DNA of 64,000 nucleotides from Stieleria magnilauensis (lineage in GTDB: Bacteria; Planctomycetota; Planctomycetia; Pirellulales; Pirellulaceae): positions 6,646,875 through 6,710,874 of the forward strand of contig CP036432.1 in NCBI GenBank assembly GCA_007753675.1. Reading direction: 5' to 3'. This document shows positions 49,352-58,364 of the stretch, piece by piece. Position 1 is the first letter of the stretch; each line of letters opens with the position of its first letter. A program made the translations under genes and the position numbers. A model generated the notes under the pieces. It saw only the letters and a list, made by a program, of their open reading frames with translations, was not told the DNA's origin and did not search any database.

Positions 49352-50419
49352 ATGCGAGAATCCTACGGCGAACAGCCGCACAATCCTTACGCCGTCGACC
49401 CAACGTCTGGGGATGCTTCAGTGGGGGAGCCTGCGCTCGGGGAGCCTGCGCTCGGAGAGTCTGCGATCGGAGAGTCTGCGATCGGAGAGTCGCCGGGCGC
49501 GGTTGGACGAGAAGATTTGCCGCCATCGCCGGTCGGCCGGGATCGACCGCGGATCTGGCCCTCGTTGTTGCTGCCGTTGATCTCGCTGGTCGCGTTTCTG
49601 CTGTCCAGTCTGGTGATGATGGTGGTGGCGTTTTATGTCGTCCACGGCGAGTTCAGTCCACGGATGATGGTCAGTGCCGAGGCGATGCAAACGGTGTCCG
49701 CGTCCCGCGTCGGATTGCTGTTATTGGTCGTCGCGCCGCAGCTGGCGTTGGTCCTGCCGACCTTGATCGCCGCCGCGTTGTCGCCGGTCGGTTTTTCTAA
49801 ACGCTTGTCATTGGTCCGGGGACATTGGCCGCTATGGGCATGGGTGGCCGCCGCGTTGACGACGCCGCTGATCGGATTTATTTCATCGATCGCGGTCGGT
49901 TCTCTGATGGAAGAGAGCGAAAGCCTGAAGATGATGTCCGACATTTTTCGCGGGCACGGAGAAACGGGATTTTTGATCCCGCTGGCAATCTTGATCGGCG
50001 CGACGCCGGCGTTCTGCGAAGAGTTTTTGTTTCGCGGCTATGTGCAGACGCGGCTGAACCGTCGCATCGGTCCGGCGCTGGGAATTTTTCTATCCTCGGC
50101 ATTGTTCGCCGTGTTCCACATGGATTTGATTCACATCATCGCCGTGTTTCCGTTGGGCGTGTATTTGGGCGTGATCGCGTGGCGCAGTGCCTCGTTGATC
50201 CCGGCCATGCTCGGTCACTTCGTCAACAATTCGATCAGCGTGTTTGCGGTCGTGCTGGGGCCGGAGACTCAGGACCAGGATCCGTCGCCTGAAATGGCTC
50301 TGTTTCTGTTGGTGGTGATCGGCTTGGGGCTGCTCGGAGCGTTGCTGACCGCGGTGGCGATGTGGCGTCTGCCCGTTCCACCGCCGGTGCGGCTGACGCC
50401 CGAACCGGCCGTTTCGTAG
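49352..50419 (+). CDS. CPBP family intramembrane metalloprotease
   Basis: 355 residues. The hydrophilic N-terminus contains four tandem 15-bp units (49426-49485) giving GEPAL/GESAI repeats. Eight or so membrane segments follow. The family motifs are present: FCEEFLFRGYVQ (EExxxR), FAVFHMDLIH (FxxxH) and GHFVNNSISV (HxxxN), which together form the membrane-embedded catalytic site of Abi/CAAX proteases. Prokaryotic members act in protein maturation or self-protection from bacteriocins; the target here is unknown. It starts 7 bp after argC without an evident functional link. Confidence 0.88.
   Translation: MRESYGEQPHNPYAVDPTSGDASVGEPALGEPALGESAIGESAIGESPGAVGREDLPPSPVGRDRPRIWPSLLLPLISLVAFLLSSLVMMVVAFYVVHGEFSPRMMVSAEAMQTVSASRVGLLLLVVAPQLALVLPTLIAAALSPVGFSKRLSLVRGHWPLWAWVAAALTTPLIGFISSIAVGSLMEESESLKMMSDIFRGHGETGFLIPLAILIGATPAFCEEFLFRGYVQTRLNRRIGPALGIFLSSALFAVFHMDLIHIIAVFPLGVYLGVIAWRSASLIPAMLGHFVNNSISVFAVVLGPETQDQDPSPEMALFLLVVIGLGLLGALLTAVAMWRLPVPPPVRLTPEPAVS
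49426..49485 (+). repeat. Four 15-bp tandem units inside the CPBP gene
   Basis: Units at 49426, 49441, 49456 and 49471; two identical GGAGCCTGCGCTCGG units then two AGAGTCTGCGATCGG units. They encode five-residue repeats and keep the frame. Confidence 0.85.
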
Positions 50420-50463
50420 CGAGAGCGGCCGTTCCCAACCGACAGCGGCCGTTTCGTAGCGAG
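50406..50463 (+). repeat. Short direct repeats across the CPBP stop codon
   Basis: CGGCCGTTTCGTAGCGAG covers the stop codon and recurs about 37 bp later, with a third, shorter AGCGGCCGTT in between. Copying by slippage is likely. Confidence 0.7.
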
Positions 50464-50611
50464 CGAAAAAGCAGTGGGACGATCCGGCACTGATTCTCCG
50501 CGGTTTGAAATCGCAAATCGGCGCGTCCTGTCCAGGCGTGAGATGTTAAGCTAATTGCTTTGACAGATGGAAACGGCCAGCGTTTTCTGCTCTCCATGCA
50601 CCCAAGCCGAC

Positions 50612-53600
50612 ATGTTGCCCTATCGCCTCAGCTTTGAGCATCCGATTTTTTTGTGGTTGATGCTGGCGTTGCCGGTATTGTGGTACCTGGGATTCCGATC
50701 CCTGGGTGTACTGGGCAAGACCCGGCGTGCGTTGGCATTGCTGCTGCGAACGCTGGTTTGGACGATTTTGGTGTTTGCCTTGGCGGGCGTGCAACTGGTT
50801 CGCGTCAGTGACGTGATCACGGTGATGTACGTGCTGGATCAATCCGAAAGCATTCCCAGCGCCAAACGCCAGGTGATGTTGGACTTTGTGGTCCGCAACG
50901 TCAAACGCCATCGTGACGGCCGTCGCGGAGACAAGGCCGGTATCATCGTGTTCGGCCGCGACGCGTCGATCGAGATCCCGCCGTTTGACGATGAGATTCG
51001 ATTGCGACGTCTGGAGAGCTTGATGGATCGCAGCGATGCGACCAATCTGGAATCGGCGTTGAATCTGGCCCAAGCGACGATGCCCGAAGACACCGCGCGG
51101 CGGATCGTCGTGGTCACCGACGGCAACGAGAACCTCGGCCAAGCGAGAAAGCTGGTCGCGCGAGTCGCGGCGGCGGGCATCGGCATCGATGTGGTTCCGG
51201 TGATGCTCGATGCCAAGAGCGAAGTGTTGGTCGAGAAGATTGACTTGCCCAGCGACATTCGCAAGGGGCAACCGTTCGAGGCCAGGATCGTCGTCAACAA
51301 CTACACCGACGCGACACCCGAGGGCGGCGAACCGACCAAGGGCAAGATTCGTGTCAAACAAAAAGTCGGCGACAACGAATCGATCTTGTTGGAACAGGAC
51401 ATCACGCTGGACCCCGGCAAGAACGTGTTTCCGTTGCGGCACACGATCGATCAACCGGCACCGTACATCTATCAAGCAGAGTTCGTTCCCGACAGCAAGG
51501 ACGACGACGGATTGCGTCAGAACAACAGTGCGACGGCTTACACGCACGTGCGTGGTCAAGGACGCGTGTTGATGATCGAAGACCGAAGTCGTCTGGGCGA
51601 TTTTGATTTGCTGGTCGGCCGGTTGCGAGACAACAACATCGAAGTCGTCACACAAACCAATGACAACCTGTTCGGTTCGCTCGCCGAGTTGCAAGCCTAT
51701 GACGCCGTGATCCTGGCCGGCGTTCCACGTGTCTCGGGAAGCAATGAAAACGAAATCGTTTCCTTCACCGACCCGCAAATTGAAATGCTGGTCCGCAACA
51801 CGCAACAGCTCGGCGCCGGATTGCTGATGCTCGGTGGGCCGGAAGCGTTTGGTGCCGGCGGTTGGACAGGATCGGAAATCGAAAAAGCGATGCCGGTTGA
51901 TTTCAAGATCAAGAACGCCAAGGTCCAAGCGGTCGGCGCGCTCGCCTTGATCATGCATGCCAGCGAGATGGCCGATGGGAACCACTGGCAAAAAGTGATC
52001 TGCAAATCCGCCATCGAACAACTCGGCCCGTCGGACTTGGCCGGCGTGCTGCACTGGAATTTCAGTGGCGATGCGTGGCTGTGGGGCGGCTATCCGTCGT
52101 CGCCGGGGTTGTTGGAAGTCGGCCCGAACCGCCGCAACATGCTGGCCCGGATCAGCAAGATGACGCCCGGCGACATGCCGCAATTTGATCCGGCGATGAA
52201 GATGGCGGTGAGATCGCTTTCGTCGGCTCCGGCGTCGGTCAAACACTGCATCATCATTTCCGATGGTGACCCCAGCGATCCGATGCCCGGCACGATCGCC
52301 GCCTTCAAGAACAACAACATCACGATCAGCACCGTCGCGGTGGCTTCGCACGGCCTGGCGGGCAGTCAGCGTCTGCAGAAGATCGCGACGCAAACCGGCG
52401 GCAAGTACTACAGCGTCAAATCGGGTCGCGCCTTGCCACGGATCTTTCAACGTGAAGCGCGTCGTGTGTCTAAACCGCTGGTGTACGAACCGCCCGGCGG
52501 CGCGGTCCCCGAAGTCATCTTCCCGCATGCGTTGCTCGACGGGATCGATCGCGTTCTGCCGCCGGTCACCGGGTTTGTGATGACGCAGACCAAAGACAGC
52601 CCGCTGGCGCAGGTGTTGATTCAATCGCCCAAGCCGGACCAACCGGAAAACGCGACGATCCTGGCCGCGTGGACGTATGGGCTGGGACGAACGGCGGTGT
52701 TGACGACCGATGCCGGGGCGCGTTGGGCCAGCGCCTGGAACGACTGGGCCGACTACGACAAATTCTATAGCCAGCTGGTGCGTTGGCTGATGCGACCGAC
52801 CGGTGACACGGGAAAATTCACGATCGCCACCAGTGTCAAAGACGGCCAGGTCCAAGTCGTCGTCAACGCGCTGGCCAACGATGATTCGTTTCTGGATTTT
52901 CTGGAGATGAACGCCACGGCGCTCGATGCGAACTTGAATCCGATTCCGCTGAGCATGCGACAAGCAGCCCCCGGACGCTATGTCGGTTCGTTCCCGGCAA
53001 CGACCGCGGGCAGCTATTTCGTCAACGTCGTCCCCGGCCCCGGCGCCGCGCCGCTGACGACCGGTGTCACCGTGCCCTACAGTGACGAGTACCGCGTCCG
53101 CGAAACCAACCTGGCTTTGATCGAGTCGCTGGCGGCGACCGAGCCGCGCGGCGGAACGGTCGGCGAAGTCACCGCGCCGCTGGAAAACCGGGCGAGCGAA
53201 GAGCTAGTGGAAACCAACGCGTTTCGCGGCGGATTGGCACTGGCACGCAGCATCCGAGACGCCTGGCCCTGGTTCGTGCTGGGCGGGTGCTGCCTGTTCC
53301 TCGGCGACGTCATGGTCCGACGCATCGCGTTTGATTTCGGCTGGGTCGGCCGGACGATCAAAAAGATGCGCGGCGAACAAGACTCCGCTGCCGAAGTCGT
53401 CACGCGGCTGGACGCACTGCGAAAGAACAAATCACAAGTCGACGAAGATTTGCAGAAACGCCGGGCCAACGTGCGATTTGAACCGACCCGCGTCGAATCG
53501 TCTGACGAGGTGGTCGAGTTGTCAGACATCGGGCAAGCAAAATCCGCTTCAACGGAAACCAAATCCGTCGAAGCCCCAAAACAAACCAGCTACACCGAAC

Positions 53601-53647
53601 GGTTGCTGGAAGCCAAACGCCGCGCCCGCAAAGACAAGGGCGAGTAG
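50612..53647 (+). CDS. BatA/VWA-type membrane protein with glutamine amidotransferase-like region
   Basis: From ATG 50612 (50567 is possible), 1011 residues. The N-terminus, LSFEHPIFLWLMLALPVLWYL with a second membrane segment, is typical of BatA-like proteins. A von Willebrand A domain follows with a complete MIDAS start (VLDQSESIPSAK, i.e. DxSxS) and VVVTDGNEN. The middle shows GRVLMIEDRSRLGDFDLLVGRLR and LLMLGGPEAFGAGGW, as in the DUF1355/glutamine amidotransferase-like part of these proteins, and a second VWA-like region (CIIISDGDPSDPMPG). A C-terminal membrane segment near 900 is followed by a charged helical tail. Cell-envelope function is likely; the ligand is not known. Single gene. 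Confidence 0.87.
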   Translation: MLPYRLSFEHPIFLWLMLALPVLWYLGFRSLGVLGKTRRALALLLRTLVWTILVFALAGVQLVRVSDVITVMYVLDQSESIPSAKRQVMLDFVVRNVKRHRDGRRGDKAGIIVFGRDASIEIPPFDDEIRLRRLESLMDRSDATNLESALNLAQATMPEDTARRIVVVTDGNENLGQARKLVARVAAAGIGIDVVPVMLDAKSEVLVEKIDLPSDIRKGQPFEARIVVNNYTDATPEGGEPTKGKIRVKQKVGDNESILLEQDITLDPGKNVFPLRHTIDQPAPYIYQAEFVPDSKDDDGLRQNNSATAYTHVRGQGRVLMIEDRSRLGDFDLLVGRLRDNNIEVVTQTNDNLFGSLAELQAYDAVILAGVPRVSGSNENEIVSFTDPQIEMLVRNTQQLGAGLLMLGGPEAFGAGGWTGSEIEKAMPVDFKIKNAKVQAVGALALIMHASEMADGNHWQKVICKSAIEQLGPSDLAGVLHWNFSGDAWLWGGYPSSPGLLEVGPNRRNMLARISKMTPGDMPQFDPAMKMAVRSLSSAPASVKHCIIISDGDPSDPMPGTIAAFKNNNITISTVAVASHGLAGSQRLQKIATQTGGKYYSVKSGRALPRIFQREARRVSKPLVYEPPGGAVPEVIFPHALLDGIDRVLPPVTGFVMTQTKDSPLAQVLIQSPKPDQPENATILAAWTYGLGRTAVLTTDAGARWASAWNDWADYDKFYSQLVRWLMRPTGDTGKFTIATSVKDGQVQVVVNALANDDSFLDFLEMNATALDANLNPIPLSMRQAAPGRYVGSFPATTAGSYFVNVVPGPGAAPLTTGVTVPYSDEYRVRETNLALIESLAATEPRGGTVGEVTAPLENRASEELVETNAFRGGLALARSIRDAWPWFVLGGCCLFLGDVMVRRIAFDFGWVGRTIKKMRGEQDSAAEVVTRLDALRKNKSQVDEDLQKRRANVRFEPTRVESSDEVVELSDIGQAKSASTETKSVEAPKQTSYTERLLEAKRRARKDKGE

Positions 53648-53754
53648 TTCCGGGTCACAGCTAGACCAAACGTTGAACTTAATCGAATTGCTTACCAGTG
53701 CGATGGTTGACGTGTGGTCACGGTGGGGCGGCGTTGCATGGGACTCCGGGTCGT

Positions 53755-54055
53755 AAGGCTGACGCCAACTTCTTGAATCCTCTGGCCGTAGGTCGTCAGC
53801 GTTTTGGTGCGACAGACGTTTTGATCTCTCGTGGCCCATCGTGTTATCCACAGGCGAATGGCTGCCCCGCCCGCTCGCGTCGTGTTGCCCGAGGCTGTTT
53901 TTCTTTGACTAAGAGACAAAACCGGCCGAACGCACAACCCTCCGCGGCTTGGGAGTCGAGCGCCGTCGGACTTTTGAAGTGCACAACAGAAATCAAGACG
54001 CCATTGCCAGCACGACGCAGATGAACTGCGGCCAGTTGAATCGGGAAGCGGACAG
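53755..54055 (-). repeat. Dispersed ~300-bp repeat, copy 2 (inverted)
   Basis: Reverse complement of this stretch aligns with 30751-31049 from end to end. It carries no conserved frame, although a 177-codon open frame crosses it on the minus strand. Confidence 0.8.
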
Positions 54056-54187
54056 TGAGCAGGCTGCCCCTTTACTCGGACCAGACAAGATGGCCCGTGT
54101 GATCGGCGGGGACTACGGGGCCTACTGACATTCTTGACATGGTAGAGCCGATTCACCCATTGAAATCTAACTAACGGGCTGAAACAT

Positions 54188-54270
54188 GTTGGCCTGTCGC
54201 GCTGCACTTTGCGGTCAGGCATCATCAGCGAAAGGTTCCGTCATCCGATACCGCTTCCGGTCAAGGCATC
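54188..54270 (-). repeat. Structured ~83-bp repeat, copy 1
   Basis: Shares 30 identical bases in a row with copy 2 (around CATCCGATACCGCTTCCGGT) and is similar throughout. On the minus strand it begins 26 bp after the stop of the retropepsin-like gene. Two small hairpins are visible (ACCG-CTTC-CGGT, and GCCTG with CAGGC). Confidence 0.75.
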
Positions 54271-54296
54271 TGAGCCAGTCGTCGTCCCGTCATGCG

Positions 54297-54662
54297 TTAA
54301 ACGATTGGCTCAATTTGGAACTGGCCGTCGTGAACCCAGTCGGCTCGAACACGACTTCCACGAAGCAGCCTTGTTCCGATCAGGGCTTCGTCGAGCACCT
54401 GTGCTCGTACCTTGAGTTCACGTTTATGCCAAAGAATCGTTAACTCAACGGTGTCGAAGTAACCAATACGCCCATCAGCAGTGACACCCTCTTGAACATC
54501 GAGCAAACCCAATCCCAATCGGCTAACCATCGCTTGAGGCACAGCAATGAAGCCATTGAACCCGGTATCGACCAAAAAGCTTTCCCGCTTCAGTTCGTCA
54601 CCTACTCGAAGATCCAAGTCAACAACAGCTTCAAACTTGGCGTCGATGCGACCTTCAATCAT
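54297..54662 (-). CDS. Retropepsin-like (clan AA) aspartic protease
   Basis: 121 residues. The single catalytic motif FLVDTGFNGFIAVP (Asp32) is the DTG of retroviral-type proteases, followed by a beta-rich chain (YFDTVELTILWHKRELKVRAQVL) and LIGTRLLRGSRVRADWV, the second conserved part of bacterial clan AA proteases of this size. Only one catalytic Asp is encoded, so a dimer would be needed. The upstream partner gene ends 25 bp before its ATG. Such two-gene units are frequent in planctomycetes and cyanobacteria. Regulation or defence roles are speculative. Confidence 0.75.
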   Translation of the reverse strand: MIEGRIDAKFEAVVDLDLRVGDELKRESFLVDTGFNGFIAVPQAMVSRLGLGLLDVQEGVTADGRIGYFDTVELTILWHKRELKVRAQVLDEALIGTRLLRGSRVRADWVHDGQFQIEPIV

Positions 54663-54687
54663 GAGTTGCGGCCCCGCAGGTTAATGG

Positions 54688-54933
54688 TCATCGAGCAATA
54701 AAGGCGGCTCGATGGCCAATGCGGGCAACGAAAACTTGTGGGTCCGGCAACCGACTTCGCAGCCTCTCGCTCGCGATCTGAGCTTCCTCGGCTACTTCGA
54801 ATTCGGAAGTCTCAACATCTATGGCAACGAACTGATCCATCGAATCCCGCTCCAGATTATCCTGCAGTTTCGTGTCGTAAATCTCCGACCCGCGTCGACC
54901 AATCTCGTCGCGTGACAACCGTCGAGTCTTCAT
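54688..54933 (-). CDS. Small partner protein of the retropepsin-like protease
   Basis: 81 residues, starting MKTRRLSRDEIGRRGSEIYD, followed by QFVAIDVETSEFEVAEEAQIA and ending VFVARIGHRAAFIAR. The pattern (basic helix, then a V.ID.ETGEYE-like strand and a final RIG....) is one I associate with the gene commonly found before clan AA proteases. It resembles an antitoxin or adaptor in size and order, but no such activity is shown. The pair lies between two direct copies of a structured repeat. Confidence 0.65.
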   Translation of the reverse strand: MKTRRLSRDEIGRRGSEIYDTKLQDNLERDSMDQFVAIDVETSEFEVAEEAQIASERLRSRLPDPQVFVARIGHRAAFIAR

Positions 54934-55050
54934 GGTTTGCTCCTGGTTGAAAAAGTGATGCTATCAATATTGTCGCATCGAAACAGACAAAAGTCTACGA
55001 GCGACTCATGCCAAGCGGATGTGAGTAAGGGGCTACTCGGATCGAAAAAT

Positions 55051-55134
55051 GTTGTCCGGCCGCACTGCACCTTGCGAACCGGCATGATCAGCCAAGGGTC
55101 CCCGTCATCCGATACCGCTTCCGGTCAAGGCATC
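55051..55134 (-). repeat. Structured ~83-bp repeat, copy 2
   Basis: Same orientation as 54188-54270 and about 860 bp away; the two bracket the protease pair. The 30-bp stretch with CATCCGATACCGCTTCCGGT is identical. Confidence 0.75.
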
Positions 55135-55490
55135 CGCACCAACTCGCAAAGTCTCCGCGAATCCGCTAAGAAGCTTGGAGGAAGCAGCTTCGTGCAATGT
55201 GGCACTCGCTGATTGATCGCGGGTGATCCAATGTCCGTCACGTTTGAATATCACGCACCAGGTTGATTTGAACTCAGAAGTTGACCGATTGGTGTTGATA
55301 GCTCTCGATCTTGTCGATTGTTTAAGTTCGACCGCCCCGGCAAAACAAGTCGCAGATGTCCTTCGCGGTTCTGGCGAAAACATCCAACCAGCTTTCACGA
55401 AGGTCATTTGCCGACATTTCACATTGCCGCTAAAGCGTCGGCACTCGACATGACCCCATTAAATCTCCGTGCTCAAAGCTAAGCCAAGGG

Positions 55491-55640
55491 GAGGCGGTGG
55501 GGGCCGCCCCTAAGATCCGCCCGTCGACGACGGGAATTGTGTCCGCTAGCAACTCCTCAAGTGAGTGCTTGATCTGTGGGTGTCTCCTTTCACCTGGCCT
55601 TCGGTCCACGGTTTTCGTTCCTGCAGCTGCTCCGCCGGTG
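55491..55640 (-). pseudogene. Possible transposase remnant (ISAzo13-like)
   Basis: The minus-strand frame reads RRPGERRHPQIKHSLEELLA followed by DT, which resembles the GGGR...P.I...LEELLADTTAGDP part of ISAzo13-type transposases. After DT the resemblance is lost and no other conserved part follows. A short decayed piece at best; low confidence. Confidence 0.3.
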
Positions 55641-55814
55641 ATCTCTCGATCAGACGCTAGTTTTGCGGCAATTGTCGTGGTCTTCGGGAAGAATCGCGTT
55701 GTAATTGGCGACAAAAGGCTTAGGATCGTCACTCGTTACCCAGTGTCCGCGACCAGAGCCCTCCCCCCAGACTACCGGGATGGATGGCGAGACTTTTCGG
55801 GGAGGATTACTTTG

Positions 55815-56909
55815 ATGCCTCAGTTGACGAGCCCGCTTTTCGCGCTTCGTATTCTTGTGCTTTCGGCGCTCGTCGCCTCGGCCGCCCACGCCGATGTGTT
55901 CACGGCGATCAACTACGGCGCCGCCGATGCCAACGAGCAAATCGCATTCGATTCCATCAACGACTTTCGCGCCGATCCGCGAAATGGACTGTACAAGGCG
56001 TTTCAGGGTCTTGGGTACAGCGGCACCAAGGTCCAGTTCGACTCGATCTTGTCCGGCCAAACGTCGCACACTTCTGGTTGGTGGGCCAGCAACTTCGGCA
56101 ACAATCTTGTGACCGGAAGCATGGACTTCTTTCAAACCGTTCCGTCGACGGTCAAATCTCAGTTTGACAGTTTACCGTCCGCTGGTTCACTGAGCCCCTT
56201 TCTGTGGAGCGATAACATCGGATGGTCGGCTCATCAGTATGCGACCTGGGTTGAGAACGACGCCGGGATGACCGCGAATCCGCACGCCATTCCCGGGGCG
56301 CCGGGTCTTGGTGGTCGGTTCACCAATGCCGGAGTGAATTGGTTATCGGCTGGAGAAAATATTGCTGCCGATTGGCTGCTCAGTCCGGATCTGATGCACG
56401 CGGGGTTTGCGATCGACTGGGGAGTTGGCACCGATGGAATCCAGGACCCTCCGGGGCATCGCAACTCGATGCTCAGCAGTGACTTCACCCACGCCGGCAT
56501 CGGTATCGTTGACGGGGGTTGGACGCCGGGTGATGTCACTCAAGTTCAGCATCTGGCCCGAACGTTTTCGATGGACGACTCGATTTTTTTCGGTTACGTC
56601 ACCGATGAATTGACGGGGGATGCGCTAATGGGCATCTCCGTTGACTTGTACGATGCCTCCAATGTGTTGCTTGGCACGACGACCACCGATGCTCAAGGAG
56701 CCTACACCATTGAATACGATGGTGGATTCGGTTCCCCCGATCGCGTCGATCTGTTTGCCTTTGGTCGCACGGTGACCAGTACAGGACTAGGTTCTTCAGG
56801 TTCCAACTACTTCTTGGATGCGGCGATTACGGCGGTTCCCGAACCGTCATCCTTTTTCGCTTTGACGACGTTCGCGATCCCGGTCGTGCTGCGACGGCGC
56901 AGGAAATAA
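55815..56909 (+). CDS. CAP-domain (SCP-like) protein with PEP-CTERM sorting signal
   Basis: ATG 55815 with GGGGAGGATTAC upstream; 364 residues. Signal peptide ALRILVLSALVASAAHAD. The CAP-like domain contains NDFRADPRNGLY, FLWSDNIGWSAHQYATW, WLSAGENIAADW and PPGHRNSMLSSDFTHAGIGI, which preserves the HxN/GH-R-N part of bacterial CAP proteins. A small carboxypeptidase-regulatory-like domain follows (ISVDLYDASNVLLGTTTTDAQGAYTIEY). The end, VPEPSSFFALTTFAIPVVLRRRRK, split as VPEP motif, membrane segment and basic tail, is a PEP-CTERM signal for exosortase processing. Exported and probably surface-linked. Confidence 0.9.
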   Translation: MPQLTSPLFALRILVLSALVASAAHADVFTAINYGAADANEQIAFDSINDFRADPRNGLYKAFQGLGYSGTKVQFDSILSGQTSHTSGWWASNFGNNLVTGSMDFFQTVPSTVKSQFDSLPSAGSLSPFLWSDNIGWSAHQYATWVENDAGMTANPHAIPGAPGLGGRFTNAGVNWLSAGENIAADWLLSPDLMHAGFAIDWGVGTDGIQDPPGHRNSMLSSDFTHAGIGIVDGGWTPGDVTQVQHLARTFSMDDSIFFGYVTDELTGDALMGISVDLYDASNVLLGTTTTDAQGAYTIEYDGGFGSPDRVDLFAFGRTVTSTGLGSSGSNYFLDAAITAVPEPSSFFALTTFAIPVVLRRRRK

Positions 56910-57054
56910 GCATCGGGCACCGAGCACGAGCATTCCGCCGCAGCTATTGTTTTCGGGTAGTGGACGAGGCGACGAGTCCAATCGGATTGCGAGCTGCGAG
57001 GACTCCTCGCGTCGTCCACTACTGCGGACCCGAAGATGAAGTCGAGACGGAGCA

Positions 57055-57699
57055 CTAGGGCACCACCCAAAACGCATCGATTCCACCCGCCGCTTCGTAA
57101 TCGATCACCGATCGCACGTGCCCTCGGCGGCGGAGGTACAACCAGTCGGCGTGCCGAACCGTCGTCCGCACGATTCGGAAGTTCTCCCGCCCGCGTTCGG
57201 ACTCTTCTCGAGTAACGAAACGGTCTGTGGTCGATGGGGGTTGGGGATCGTTGACGCGCTCGCCCGGCGGACAGATGGAGAGATAGGACGCTCGGCTGTC
57301 CGGTGTCGTTTGTCTCCACGCTTCGTCGGCCTGGTCACGATCGATCACCTCCGCGGTGCCATCGAGCCGAAGCTGGATTTTGGACGCCGGATCGTAAAAC
57401 AGCCAACACACTGGTGCTGGTGAACCCGCGGCATCGAGCTGGTCAATCTTGTCCGACCGCACATCGGTGTAAAAGTCGATGGCACGGCGAGGTGGATCCG
57501 CATGACGCAGCACGACGGTGCGACACTTGGGATGCGGGATCGTGCCGTCGGGGAGATCGATCGTTGAAAACGTCCCCAAATTCCAGGGGTGCTGCGACGA
57601 TTCAGCTCCGCCGCACAAGGTTTTCCAAATCAGAGCGTCCAATTCCGCCAGGGGCTGGTCGGATTGGAGCAGACGGTCGAATGCCGAACAGAGCGCCAC
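57055..57699 (-). CDS. PNPOx-like flavin-binding protein
   Basis: 214 residues, beginning at a GTG. It resembles the Alr4036-type pyridoxamine 5'-phosphate oxidase-like family: GTFSTIDLPDGTIPHPKCRTVVLR for the first strands, RAIDFYTDVRSDKIDQL (FMN phosphate-binding Ser/Lys), VCWLFYDPASKIQLRLDGTAEV and a C-terminal part with NFRIVRTTVRHADWLYL. The family binds FMN; substrates are mostly unknown. It is divergent from the ECF sigma gene (122 bp between starts). Confidence 0.8.
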   Translation of the reverse strand: MALCSAFDRLLQSDQPLAELDALIWKTLCGGAESSQHPWNLGTFSTIDLPDGTIPHPKCRTVVLRHADPPRRAIDFYTDVRSDKIDQLDAAGSPAPVCWLFYDPASKIQLRLDGTAEVIDRDQADEAWRQTTPDSRASYLSICPPGERVNDPQPPSTTDRFVTREESERGRENFRIVRTTVRHADWLYLRRRGHVRSVIDYEAAGGIDAFWVVP

Positions 57700-57821
57700 G
57701 CCGGAGACTCGCGGTGGGAGACTGGGAAAAAAGCCGATGGTATCAGTTTTTGTACAATCCGTTCACTCCCGTGCCTCGTCTGTATCTTCGGACAACGCAT
57801 TTTCCGCTGCAGGCGTATCGC

Positions 57822-58364
57822 ATGAGCGACGATCCGGAATCGATCGAACCGACAATGACAGACGCCCGATGCGAGCGTCTGGAGCTGTTTTTTGATTCCT
57901 GTCCGGACGAAATTCTGGGGACGCTGTATTACGTCGTCGGAAATCTGGAGGACGCCCGGGATGCGTTGCAGGAAACGTTTTTGAAGTGTTGGCATCGCCG
58001 GCACCAGATCGATGACATCCAAAATCTTCGGGCCTGGGTGTTTCGAATCGCGCTCAATACCGGTCGCGACTTTCGAAAAACCGCCTGGAATCGTCGTCGA
58101 AAATCCCTGCAAGAGGACCATCCGATGGCTTCGACCGCTGACAGCCCCACGGACGGGCTGATGAAAAACGAGGAACTCACCCGGCTCCGGCGGGCCGTTT
58201 CGACGCTGCCGCCGGAACAGCAAGAGGTGTTTTTGCTGCGGCAAAACGGTGACCTGACGTATTCCCAGATCGCCGACGCGATGTCGTTGCCGCTGGGGAC
58301 CGTCAAAACCCGTATGCGTTCGGCCATCCGTCAACTTCGCCAAAGCGTGGGAGACCTGTCATGA
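57822..58364 (+). CDS. ECF sigma factor coupled to the macroglobulin anti-sigma gene
   Basis: ATG 57822 (MSDDPESIEPTM) gives 180 residues. Region 2 is seen as ILGTLYYVVGNLEDARDALQ and FLKCWHRRHQIDDIQNLRAWVFRIA; region 4 as LPPEQQEVFLLRQNGDLTYSQIA and MSLPLGTVKTRMRSAIRQLR. Its TGA stop overlaps the next gene's ATG (ATGA at 58361-58364), a sign of translational coupling and of stoichiometric production with that anti-sigma-like protein. Promoter recognition and target genes are unknown. Confidence 0.92.
   Translation: MSDDPESIEPTMTDARCERLELFFDSCPDEILGTLYYVVGNLEDARDALQETFLKCWHRRHQIDDIQNLRAWVFRIALNTGRDFRKTAWNRRRKSLQEDHPMASTADSPTDGLMKNEELTRLRRAVSTLPPEQQEVFLLRQNGDLTYSQIADAMSLPLGTVKTRMRSAIRQLRQSVGDLS

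Noticed and set aside
50546..52963. 805-codon open frame on the minus strand
   Set aside because: It is antisense to the VWA protein gene, which has membrane helices and MIDAS motifs; the antisense product is Arg/His/Gln-rich and has no domain. High-GC codon bias opens this frame.
53692..54225. 177-codon minus-strand frame
   Set aside because: It covers the 300-bp dispersed repeat; the frame is not kept in the other copy at 30751-31049.
55105..55422. 105-codon minus-strand frame ending in structured repeat copy 2
   Set aside because: Position would suit a cassette gene, but composition is not protein-like and no start signal is visible.
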